The notes below the pieces were generated by a model. It made no database searches, was not told where the DNA came from, and saw only the letters and a list, made by a program, of their open reading frames with translations. 51,921 nt of DNA, from positions 1 to 51,921 of the forward strand of contig CADAXR010000005.1 in NCBI GenBank assembly GCA_902791945.1, read 5' to 3'. A program made the position numbers and the translations under genes. This DNA is from an uncultured Bacteroidia bacterium (GTDB lineage: Bacteria > Bacteroidota > Bacteroidia > Bacteroidales > UBA932). Positions 22,144-30,900 of the stretch are shown piece after piece. Position 1 is the first letter of the stretch. Each line of letters starts with the position of its first letter.

Positions 22144-24531
22144 ATGACAAGGATGAAAAGAATTTTCAGATACCTGATGCCGCTTGCGGCGGCGCTGGCC
22201 CTTCAGGCCTGCCAGTCAGACTTCCTGTCCCACCTCGGAGTCAGCGACCCGAGCGCGATGTTCGAGGCTTCTTCCCTGCCCGGCGCCAAAGCCGGAGCGC
22301 AGGAAAAGATGGTGGTCAAGGAAATCGAATTCGCACCCGACCACAAGACGTTCTCCATATGGACGAGCGTCGTGGACGACATCGGTCCCTACTCACTGAC
22401 CGATTCGTCCACCGTCCGCATCGATGTCGAAGAATACGACGACGGCGTCCTGGCGGCCCGCCGTGTCCATCCACGCCTCGTTAAGGCCTGGAACACCGAG
22501 AGCGACCAGATCGCCGAGCTCGGCATCAAAGTGCTCGTGCTCGTGGATCTCTCCCTGCCGCAGGAGATTGTCGACAAGGAAAGGGAGGCTGTAGAAGAGA
22601 TGTTCACCGTTCTCAACCGCAGCAATCTCTTCCTGGCATTCATGAACGACAAACAGGTGTCCAAGACCTACGGTATTTCCGACTACATCATTAAGGAGTA
22701 CTTCAAGACAGGGTCTTCGAAAAAATACCTTTACCGCTCCATCTCCGCCAAAATGCAGGAGATGGCGGCAAGGCAGGGCCCCTGGGCCGACGCCTCGGAG
22801 GTCAAGCTCGTCGTTTTCTCCGACGGCCGCGTCTATGACGACGGCGACGTCCCGATGGACAGCGAGCATTTCAAGATAGAGAGCGACCTTCTCCACGCCG
22901 AGCTTCCCGACAGCGTCAGCGTCAGCTACGTCAACTTCAGCGTCACCCCTGCCGGCGCGGAGGCGGACGCCACGGTCACCGACCTCTTCACCTCCTTCTG
23001 CCAGTCCACCGGAGGGTCGTATTTCCCGAAATTCAACTGGACGAAGCTCGAAGAGACCATCCTCGGCAAACACGTGGATTCCATCATGTCCAACCGCTTC
23101 GATTTCGTCAATCCCGACAGGAAGGTCTACCGCGGCGACAACAACCAGCTCAAGCTGATCTTCCACAGCCTGGAAGAAAACCGCGAGATCGCCTCCGTCA
23201 CGGCGAATATCCGCGAAGGCTCGCTCTACAAGCCCATTATCGTCAACGGCGACTCCCTCAAGGGGGTTCTCATCGAGGGCACGAGCATCGGGCTCTTGAT
23301 TATCCTCCTGCTCTATCTGGTCTTCCAGTTCCTTGTGCCATATATCCGGTACAGGATATTCCTCCGCAAATACGTTGTCAGGCACACCGGGAGGGATATG
23401 GTGATCGGAGACGTCGCTGTAGCGGAGTCCTGCTACCTCTGCAAGGAGCCCTTTAAGGAAGGCGACGAGGTGGTGGTAAAGTGCGAACACTCGATGCACA
23501 AGTCCTGCTGGGATGAGAACGAGTACCACTGCCCCGAATACGGACGCCACTGCAAGGATGGCTCCCATTTCTACGACAGGGAGCACCTTGCCGACAAGAG
23601 GAACGCCCCGTTCTATATGAAATGGCTGCTGATGGGTGTCCTAGTTTCCGTCCTGGCCTGGATAGCGCTGTCCATCTGGACGAATTTCACGGAGAAACAC
23701 ATCCTCGAATACCTCATCCCCGTGGAGTACCTCAACGCGGACAAGAACGGCACGCACCTCAACCAGCTGCCGTCCTACGGTCTGTTCGTAGCCTTCTTCC
23801 TCACCCTCGGAATCGGGCTGATGTCCGTCAGGAACAAACATTTCCTGTCCCTTCTCGACATCTTCCTCAAATCGGTCGTCGCCGGTCTGGCCACCGCGCT
23901 GCTGTACCTGCTTGTCAGCCTGGCCTGCATAGGACTTCACCTTGAGTCAGTGAGTTTCATCCTGAACCTCATCCCCTGGATACTGTCGGCCTATCTGATA
24001 GCGCTCATTGGCACTGCCGGCAGCCGTATCAAACTCAAGAGGCACATCATTCTCATAGCCCTCGCGGCGTCGGTCCTGTCGATGTACCTGTGGTACTCCT
24101 GTTATATTATGATAGGTATAGACTTCCGCGTGCTGGTACTCTTCAGCATTATGATCTATGCTGTCGGAATCACTCTCGCCATCGCAGCGGCCGCACCGAA
24201 GTCGGAACACTACTTCCTGCACGCCCAGGGCGCGGTCAAGACCATGGACGTAGCCATCTACAAATGGTTCAGGGCCAATCCCAACGCCGTCGTCTCCATA
24301 GGCAAATCGGTGGACTGCTCGCTGCAGCTGTCCTGGGACCTCCAGAGCGACATAGCCCCCGTCCACGCCGAGATAACAATGAAAAAAGGCATACCACGCC
24401 TGACGGCCCTCGAAGAAGGCGTCACCTTCAATGGCAAGCCTCTCAAGGTAGACAAACAGGTCAGCCTCTACCACGGCACCACCTTCCGTATCGGCAAGAC
24501 GACCTTCACCTACGAGGAAAAAGATATCTAA
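22144..24531 (+). CDS. Polytopic membrane protein: periplasmic VWA-like, cytoplasmic RING-H2 and FHA
   Basis: A 795-aa protein and the probable E3-type ligase of the cluster. Seen: a signal with possible lipobox (LQAC23); a VWA-like domain (about 60-320) with DLSLP at 135-139 and VVFSDG at 223-228; TM1 about 377-400 followed by RYRIFLRK; a zinc site C430-x2-C433-x13-C447-x-H449-x2-H452-x2-C455-x7-C463-x6-C470, the RING-H2 pattern except that the last Cys pair is x6 apart instead of x2; six more membrane helices (about 492, 545, 575, 603, 634 and 661 onward); and an FHA domain (about 715-790; SIGKS, VHAEI with H741). With an N-terminal domain outside, TM1 puts RING in the cytoplasm, and the six later helices return the chain so FHA is also cytoplasmic. 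Positive loops follow TM1, TM3 and TM5, as this topology predicts. FHA suggests binding to a phosphothreonine partner. A start at 22153 is also possible. Confidence 0.8.
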   Translation: MTRMKRIFRYLMPLAAALALQACQSDFLSHLGVSDPSAMFEASSLPGAKAGAQEKMVVKEIEFAPDHKTFSIWTSVVDDIGPYSLTDSSTVRIDVEEYDDGVLAARRVHPRLVKAWNTESDQIAELGIKVLVLVDLSLPQEIVDKEREAVEEMFTVLNRSNLFLAFMNDKQVSKTYGISDYIIKEYFKTGSSKKYLYRSISAKMQEMAARQGPWADASEVKLVVFSDGRVYDDGDVPMDSEHFKIESDLLHAELPDSVSVSYVNFSVTPAGAEADATVTDLFTSFCQSTGGSYFPKFNWTKLEETILGKHVDSIMSNRFDFVNPDRKVYRGDNNQLKLIFHSLEENREIASVTANIREGSLYKPIIVNGDSLKGVLIEGTSIGLLIILLLYLVFQFLVPYIRYRIFLRKYVVRHTGRDMVIGDVAVAESCYLCKEPFKEGDEVVVKCEHSMHKSCWDENEYHCPEYGRHCKDGSHFYDREHLADKRNAPFYMKWLLMGVLVSVLAWIALSIWTNFTEKHILEYLIPVEYLNADKNGTHLNQLPSYGLFVAFFLTLGIGLMSVRNKHFLSLLDIFLKSVVAGLATALLYLLVSLACIGLHLESVSFILNLIPWILSAYLIALIGTAGSRIKLKRHIILIALAASVLSMYLWYSCYIMIGIDFRVLVLFSIMIYAVGITLAIAAAAPKSEHYFLHAQGAVKTMDVAIYKWFRANPNAVVSIGKSVDCSLQLSWDLQSDIAPVHAEITMKKGIPRLTALEEGVTFNGKPLKVDKQVSLYHGTTFRIGKTTFTYEEKDI

Positions 24532-24591
24532 GAACACTGATAACCTGCATCCTCTTTCTCGGCTACTTCGCCTCTTTTATCCAGTAAAGCG

Positions 24592-26850
24592 ATGAAAAGA
24601 ATACTCCTCCCCCTGCTGGGACTTTTTATCTGCAACTGCCTGTTTTCCCAGTCGCTGCCTGTCAGGCTGTCGAAAGACAACATTCCTGAAATAGTTTCTC
24701 TCCTCACTCCGGAGGAGAAGGCCGCGCTCATAGTTGGGGCACGGTCCACGCAGTTCGACGGGGTCGGATACACTTCGCTGTATGTCCCCGGCGCCGCAGG
24801 GACGACTCACCCGGTGAGCCGGCTCGGCATCCCGGCGATAGTGCTTGCCGACGGCCCTGCCGGGGTCCGTATCAAAGACCGCCCCTGCACAAGGTTTCCC
24901 AACGGCACCTCCCTTTCCTCGACCTGGAATGCAGATCTTGTGGAGGAGGTCGGCGCAGCTATCGGCAACGAGGTCAGGGAATATGGAGTGGACGTGCTGC
25001 TGGCCCCTGGGGTGAACATCCAGCGCAATCCTCTCTGCGGAAGGAACTTTGAGTATTACTCCGAGGACCCGCTTCTCTCCGGCAAGATTGCCGCCGCCTA
25101 CATTCGGGGCGTACAGAGCCAGGGAGTGGGAACCTCCATCAAGCATTTCGCGGCCAATAACCAGGAGCTCAACAGACTCTTCCTCGACGCCCGCATCGGG
25201 GCGCGCGCCCTCCGCGAGATCTATCTCAGGAACTTTGAGATAGCGGTCAAAGAATCGGATCCATGGACGCTTATGACGTCCTATAATTATATTAATGGTG
25301 TCTATGCCTCCGAGAACGGCGAGCTGGTGAGCGGCATCCTCCGCGAAGAGTGGGACTGGGAGGGCACAGTGATGACAGACTGGGGCGCCGGCCACGACAC
25401 CGGGGCCATCGTTTCCAGCGGAAACGACATGATCCAGCCGGGCAGTGACGCCCATTATGAGGCGGTACTGGCCGGTCTCAGGGACGGCTCCCTGTCGGTC
25501 GCGGCAGTGGATTCCGCCGTGACGCACATACTTCGGCTTGTGGTTAAGACTCCGCGCTTCGCTTCCTACGAGTACTCCAACTGTCCCGACCTGGAGGCCA
25601 ACGCGGCGACTGCGCGAAAGGCCGCCTGCGAGGGCATGGTGCTTCTCAAGAACGACGCTTCCACCCTGCCGCTCTCCGGCAGGGAAAACATAGCCCTCCT
25701 TGGAGTGGCCTCCTATGATTTCATCACAGGAGGGACCGGTTCCGGCGACGTCAACGGCGCCTACATCGTTGATCTTCAGCAGGGTCTGAGGAACGCCGGC
25801 GTCAGCCTTGACGGCGCCGTCGATGAGTTCTACGCCTCTTACATGGAATATGAAAGAGCCCGCTGTGCAGCTATCAACAAGCCGGGCAAGAAGTGGTACG
25901 TCGATGCCGAAAGGGCTCTTGAGGTGGTTCCTCGGGAAATAATCCTGGACGCCGCCTCCGCCGCCGATGCCGCGATTGTCACCATCGGCCGGGTTTTCGG
26001 CGAAAGCAAGGACCGCAGCTATTACCACAGCTACTGTCTCTCTGAAGCTGAAATCGAACTTCTCCGATGCACCTCCGAGGCGTTCCACAGGGCCGGGAAG
26101 AAATTGATTGTGGTCCTGGACACGGGAGGCATCGTGGACATGGCGCCGTGGCAGCATCTTGCCGATGCGATTCTCGTCTGCTGGCTGCCGGGATGCGAGG
26201 CAGGCAACGCAGTCGCCGACATCCTTCTCGGCAAGGAGAACCCTTCCGGCCGCCTTCCGATGACAATCCCGGTCCGCTACTCCGACGATCCCACCTTCGG
26301 CGACATCCCGGAAATCCTCACCGACAAGCCGTTCAACTATTCCTTCTATAGGCAGAACCTCGGAGACGACTTCAGGAAGCGCTACGAAATCCCCAATGTG
26401 GATTATGTGGATTACGATGAAGGGGTATTTGTCGGCTATCGCTACTATGTGACCGGCAGGATCAAGGTGTCGTATCCCTTCGGCTTCGGCCTCAGTTACA
26501 CGACCTTCAGGTATTCCGACATGAAGACCGTCCTCGATGGGGACACTGTCCACGTCAGCGTCAGGGTTGCCAACACCGGCTCCGTCGCCGGCAAGGAAGT
26601 GGTGCAGATCTACGTAAAAGCTCCCGGCAGGGACATGAAAAAGCCCCGTAGGGAGTTGAAGGGCTTCGCCAAGACCGGACTTCTCGCCCCCGGCGAAAGC
26701 GCCGTCGTAGAGATTGACATTCCCGTCTCCCTGCTGGCCTCCTTCGACGAGCGCTCTGACGGGTGGGCCCTCGAAAAGGGCCGCTACGTCTTCATGGCCG
26801 CCCGCAACGCATCCGATCCAATCCGTAAATCAAGACTCAGAATCCGATGA
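24592..26850 (+). CDS. Secreted glycoside hydrolase family 3 enzyme (beta-glucosidase-like)
   Basis: A 752-aa exported GH3 enzyme with signal peptide (MKRILLPLLGLFICNCLFSQ). Seen: the N-terminal GH3 barrel with FAANNQELNR (the KHFA...E..R region), the nucleophile region VMTDWGAGHD with D263, then the C-terminal sandwich with candidate acid/base E471 in VFGESKDRS, and a C-terminal fibronectin-type domain (about 640-745: VSVRVANTGSVAGKEVVQIYV). Domain order and size match Bacteroidota beta-glucosidases; the substrate cannot be told. It lies 60 bp after the T6SS genes with no clear terminator between, so readthrough is possible. It overlaps the next gene by 4 bp. Confidence 0.9.
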   Translation: MKRILLPLLGLFICNCLFSQSLPVRLSKDNIPEIVSLLTPEEKAALIVGARSTQFDGVGYTSLYVPGAAGTTHPVSRLGIPAIVLADGPAGVRIKDRPCTRFPNGTSLSSTWNADLVEEVGAAIGNEVREYGVDVLLAPGVNIQRNPLCGRNFEYYSEDPLLSGKIAAAYIRGVQSQGVGTSIKHFAANNQELNRLFLDARIGARALREIYLRNFEIAVKESDPWTLMTSYNYINGVYASENGELVSGILREEWDWEGTVMTDWGAGHDTGAIVSSGNDMIQPGSDAHYEAVLAGLRDGSLSVAAVDSAVTHILRLVVKTPRFASYEYSNCPDLEANAATARKAACEGMVLLKNDASTLPLSGRENIALLGVASYDFITGGTGSGDVNGAYIVDLQQGLRNAGVSLDGAVDEFYASYMEYERARCAAINKPGKKWYVDAERALEVVPREIILDAASAADAAIVTIGRVFGESKDRSYYHSYCLSEAEIELLRCTSEAFHRAGKKLIVVLDTGGIVDMAPWQHLADAILVCWLPGCEAGNAVADILLGKENPSGRLPMTIPVRYSDDPTFGDIPEILTDKPFNYSFYRQNLGDDFRKRYEIPNVDYVDYDEGVFVGYRYYVTGRIKVSYPFGFGLSYTTFRYSDMKTVLDGDTVHVSVRVANTGSVAGKEVVQIYVKAPGRDMKKPRRELKGFAKTGLLAPGESAVVEIDIPVSLLASFDERSDGWALEKGRYVFMAARNASDPIRKSRLRIR

Positions 26851-27521
26851 AAGCTAGGGATATACTCATTCGTTACGGCATCTCCACCCTCGGGCTCATC
26901 GTAGTAGCCCTCGGGGTAGGGCTTTCCATCAAATCGAACCTCGGCATCGCTCCCCTCTCCTGCGTTCCGACCATCCTGAGCCTTCGCTGGCCGAATATCT
27001 CGATAGGGACATTTACGTGGGGATTCAACCTTCTTTTCATCGTGCTGCAGGCAATAATCCTGCGGAAGGATTTCAAATGGGAGCATGTGCTGCAGGTCGT
27101 GCCTATCCTCATCTTCGGATACCTAGTGGATGGAGCGGTCTGGCTCTTTAACGCACTCGACGCTCCTGCGACAAATTATTTCGTACAGATTGCGCTCTGC
27201 CTTGCCGCCGTAGTCCTCACGGCTATCGGCATACGCCTCGAGGTCGTCGGCGAAGGCTGGCTGCTTCCCGCCGACAGCACCCTCAACGTCATCACTCAGA
27301 AGACAAAGGCAAGGTTCAGCACGGTCAAAGTCATTATGGACGTCTCACTCGTCACTATGACCGTCATCCTTGCCCTCATCTTCTTCAGGCTCCTGACCGG
27401 CAACGGCGAGACCGTCGTCATACGCGAAGGGACCCTCATCCAGGCCGTCCTCACCGGACTCTGCATGAAGGTCACCGATCCCCTTGTCGACAGGATATTT
27501 TCCTGTCATTCCGAGCGTTAG
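26847..27521 (+). CDS. YczE/YitT-like integral membrane protein
   Basis: A 224-aa protein with about five hydrophobic segments, starting with GISTLGLIVVALGVGLSIKSNLGIAPLSC, the typical opening of the YczE/YyaS/YitT group. Function of the group is not established; transport roles have been suggested. It overlaps the GH3 gene by 4 bp (ATGA). Its last codons (CHSER) and stop are encoded by a REP-like repeat (27504-27531), so the natural C-terminus may originally have been elsewhere and been replaced by the repeat insertion. The visible protein is otherwise intact. Confidence 0.75.
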   Translation: MKARDILIRYGISTLGLIVVALGVGLSIKSNLGIAPLSCVPTILSLRWPNISIGTFTWGFNLLFIVLQAIILRKDFKWEHVLQVVPILIFGYLVDGAVWLFNALDAPATNYFVQIALCLAAVVLTAIGIRLEVVGEGWLLPADSTLNVITQKTKARFSTVKVIMDVSLVTMTVILALIFFRLLTGNGETVVIREGTLIQAVLTGLCMKVTDPLVDRIFSCHSER

Positions 27522-27531
27522 CCGAGGAATC
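27504..27531. repeat. REP-like palindromic repeat at the end of the YczE/YitT-like gene
   Basis: GTCATTCCGAGCG, then TTAGCC, then GAGGAATCT forms an imperfect palindrome with ATTCC/GGAAT arms. This resembles the small repeats of the form GTCATTCCGAGCG...GAGGAATCT seen in many Bacteroidota genomes (from memory, not searched). It encodes the tail of the upstream gene and reaches the stop of the convergent DUF486 gene at 27531. Confidence 0.6.
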
Positions 27532-27905
27532 TAATCGCCCATAAACGCGAAGAACACCGCCAGAACCAGACAGGCGAAGGCAGCGAAGTGGTTCCAGTGG
27601 AAGCTCTCTCCCTTGAACATGAACATCATGATGGCGGTGAACACCGTCAGCGATATCACCTCCTGCAGGACCTTAAGCTGAACCAGCGAGAACGGCCCGC
27701 CATTGATGCGCGACCCAATCCTGTTTGCCGGCACCGCCAGGCAGTACTCAAAAAAAGCTATCCCCCACGACATAAGTATGATCAGTATCAACGGCCATCC
27801 CGTCGATATCTTCATCTCCTGAAGTTTCAGGTGCCCGTACCACGCGAACGTCATCAGCACGTTCGACGCCACCAGCATCAGCACAGTCCAAATTCCCTGT
27901 GGCAT
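27531..27905 (-). CDS. DUF486 (DMT superfamily) membrane protein
   Basis: A 124-aa small membrane protein with four hydrophobic helices (LMLVASNVLMTFAWYGH; WPLILIILMSWGIAFFEYCLAVPANRIG; LQEVISLTVFTAIMMFMF; FAAFACLVLAVFFAF), characteristic of the DUF486 group of the drug/metabolite transporter superfamily. Length matches the family. Substrate unknown. It is convergent with the YczE/YitT-like gene, with the two ends within 10 bp, and lies downstream of the terminator of the large lipoprotein gene. Confidence 0.82.
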   Translation of the reverse strand: MPQGIWTVLMLVASNVLMTFAWYGHLKLQEMKISTGWPLILIILMSWGIAFFEYCLAVPANRIGSRINGGPFSLVQLKVLQEVISLTVFTAIMMFMFKGESFHWNHFAAFACLVLAVFFAFMGD

Positions 27906-27916
27906 AATTCTCTCTC

Positions 27917-27959
27917 AAAAATCAGCGGCCCCGAAGTAGCCCCCGGAGCCGCTGAAAAT
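27917..27959 (-). terminator. Rho-independent terminator for the large lipoprotein gene (minus strand)
   Basis: Read on the minus strand, TCAGCGGCTCCGGGGGC is followed by TACTTCG and GGGCCGCTGA, with arms TCAGCGGC (27948-27955) and GCCGCTGA (27922-27929) extended by further pairs inside. A T-rich tract ATTTTTG follows (complement of 27917-27921). It sits just below the lipoprotein stop at 27974, so it fits as its terminator. Confidence 0.75.
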
Positions 27960-27973
27960 GTAATTAACAAATT

Positions 27974-30900
27974 CTATTCGTAAGTAACCTTGATACTGGT
28001 CGCACGAACCTGGTTGGTAGATGCCGTAAAGGTTACCTCTTGTGCCGAGCCGATCCATGTTCCGACAGTTCCACTATAGGAATAGCCGGTCTGCTCAGCA
28101 AAGCACCCAGGACCGTACTTGGTCGTACCATTTGCAGTACAGGTGAATATAATCTCAGTAATATTCTTCCCGGAAGGTACGCTGAAGGTAATCGTACTAC
28201 TCTTGAAAATTCTGATTTCAGATGCGATTGTTCCTTTGGATATAGCAACACTGACATCCTGCAAGGAGCCATTGATGGCAGTTTCCGTTCCACTCAACCC
28301 TCCGGCAGTGGTAGTAAACTCTACAGTGACGGCAGCGCCGCTGCTTGCTACCTTCTGGGTGCAGGTGACAGTCTTTTTAACTGTCGCGTCATCACCATGG
28401 GCGATTTCTATCTTAAGGACTTTGGCGGAGGTGCCGTTGTTGGCGGCCTTCGGATAGATATCGAGGGCTGAGCCACTCTTGGAGACCGACCAGTCGGATG
28501 CGGTGCCTTCGACGACACTGTAATTGAAGTTGCCAGCCGTAGCGCCCGCATTCAGAGTGACGGACACACCCGCCTCGGCGTCCGCGCCATACTCGTCAGC
28601 ATCCCAGCTGAGAGTCTCGGGATCAACGGAGATAGACGCTGCATCGGGATCGACATACTCCTCGATTGTCACGAGGTGATAGTAGAAATTCGAAAAGCTG
28701 GTGTTGTAGCCATAGATATAGCCCGTCGTGGCGACATTCTTGCCATCGCAGGTAGTATTTGCCTGGTTAAGGTAGAGTACCACAGAATTGGAGTTAGTGA
28801 TGTTCCTTCCGCTCTGAGCACCGTTCATCTTCACATACACTGCTGAATGGAAGCCTGTGGAAGTGAAAGTGGTCTGGTTGCTCTGAGCGACCGAAGCGAC
28901 ATCAAGATCGGCGGCGGTGCCATGATCGACCGGATTGCCGCTTGACTTCTTTTCAAACGTGCCTCCGGTAAGCTCAAGCACAACACTCTGGTAGGTAGCA
29001 GTCACAGGGTTAGTGACGGTGAATTTATCGCCGGCAACATAGCCATGACCGCTCTTGTAAAGAAGAATCTTTCCGGTGCTGTCTCCGACGATAGCGTTGC
29101 TCCCGGTGACAGCATAGACCAGCAGCTCTCCGGTCGTACCGGTAAATGTAGTTGCTCCGCCGGCAAGGAGGTCTGCAATGGTCAGGGCAGAGTTCTTCGC
29201 CTGGGTGCATTCGACTGTCTTGGTCACATTTGAGTCATCCTTATGGGTGATGACGAGGCTTAGGGTCTTCTCGGTCGTAGTACTGCTGTTGGCAGCCTTA
29301 GGAGAGACGGTGATGGTTCCCTGGCCGTTGTCTGAAATATTCCAGTTGGCATCCGAGGCGGGGCTGACAGAGTATCCTGTGGCGTTGCCGTTGAGACTGA
29401 CGGTAATCGTCTGGGCATCGGTCGCATCCGCCGCCCATGAGAGGCTGGCAGGATCGACGCTGAGTGAAGGCACGTCCGGATCAACGGCGATTGAAATCAG
29501 ATAATTGCCCTGGGCAAGCTGGGGGGCGTTGTTATAAAGACTGATCTTACCATATACAACGACCAGGTCGCCTACTGCTATCTGATCCGCGGATGTGAAG
29601 CTCGCGTTCTCCAGATACTTTCCACGGTACACCAGAATGCTCTGCTGGCCGTCGCTGATAGTGTATGTGGCATTGCCGTGCTGTGTGGAAACTTCCTGGA
29701 TATCGGTAATCGTTCCGGTGACATATACCTGCTCGTCTCCTGAACCGCTCTCAGGATAGAGTGTCCAGATGTCACCGGCAGTGTAAGGATTCTCCTGTGT
29801 ACCATCACCGACAGTCTCAGGACCGGGCACATAGGCCTCCTGGACTATGGTGAGGACAACTCCCTCATCGGCAATGCCCTGGCCTGTCATTTTGACAATG
29901 ATGCGCTTGTCGGTCTCATCAGTGTTGGGAATGATGTTGATCGTTACCTTGTTGTCGCTAACGACAGGTTCTCCGTCGAACAGACCCAGTCCGCCGACCT
30001 TCGTGAGCGTCGGGAGCTCGGTGACATACTTGTTCTTGGTGTAAGGGAACTCGACGGTTGTCGTGGAGGCCGGGACGGTCTTCTCTACTCTTCCGTTTTC
30101 GTCACCTTCGAAAGTGATGCGCGGAGTGGGATCAGCCGCCACATCCAGCCTGTAAAGTGCGACAGGTTTTTGGGTAGAGTAAGACGTGCTCTTGAAATAA
30201 CGGAACCTGTCCTGACCGGAGTTGGCATTGTAACGAAGGTGATTGCCCGAGCAGGCAATGTCAGCATCACCACTTTCTTCGATGGAAATACTGTTGACCA
30301 CAGCCTCATCACGGGCCGCCAGGCCATTGGAATTGGCGGTCTGGCAAATATATTTTCCGCTGGCGGAAAGGATGGAATAACCGCCTTCCATGGCTTCAAT
30401 GGTGAAGGCTGCAGCATCGGTAACGGTCGTCGAAGGGATGGCGTCGTCCTCAATGACAACTTCTATGTAATTGCTGGCAGCGTCAAGCGTTGAAAGGCCG
30501 CCGTTGAACGCCCTGGAGCCTTCCTCATAGACAATAAGGTACTGGCCGTCGTCAAGGCCGCTGTCGGAAGTAACCTTCAGGTAGCTCTTGTCACTGACGG
30601 TCGGGAGGTCCTTGTCGCGGAGCTTGAGGCCGATGACATTGACGTTGCCGGCCTGGAGCTGCATATCCGAAGGGGCGGTCACGGTGCGGTTGAAAGCGGT
30701 CGTACCGTTGTAATCCTCGGTCTCGACGATGAAATTGATCTCGGTGCCGGCAGGGATCAGAAGCGGGTTGACCACGAGGTAAACGGCGTTGAAGCCGTCG
30801 GACTCACCGACGGTGATTTCCTCGCCAAGATCAATCTCAGCCTTGACGTAGCTGCACTTGAGGGACTGGTTCCAATCCATGCCCGCAGCTGAAATCTTGG

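Noticed and set aside
26..24531. Extracellular contractile injection system (eCIS) or phage tail
   Set aside because: ClpV, TssK and TssE/F/G plus several membrane-anchored proteins point to T6SS; no eCIS-type ATPase or tail-length or cap genes were seen.
24532..24591. Terminator or promoter between the T6SS genes and GH3
   Set aside because: No strong hairpin and no TAnnTTTG element visible; readthrough is possible but not shown.
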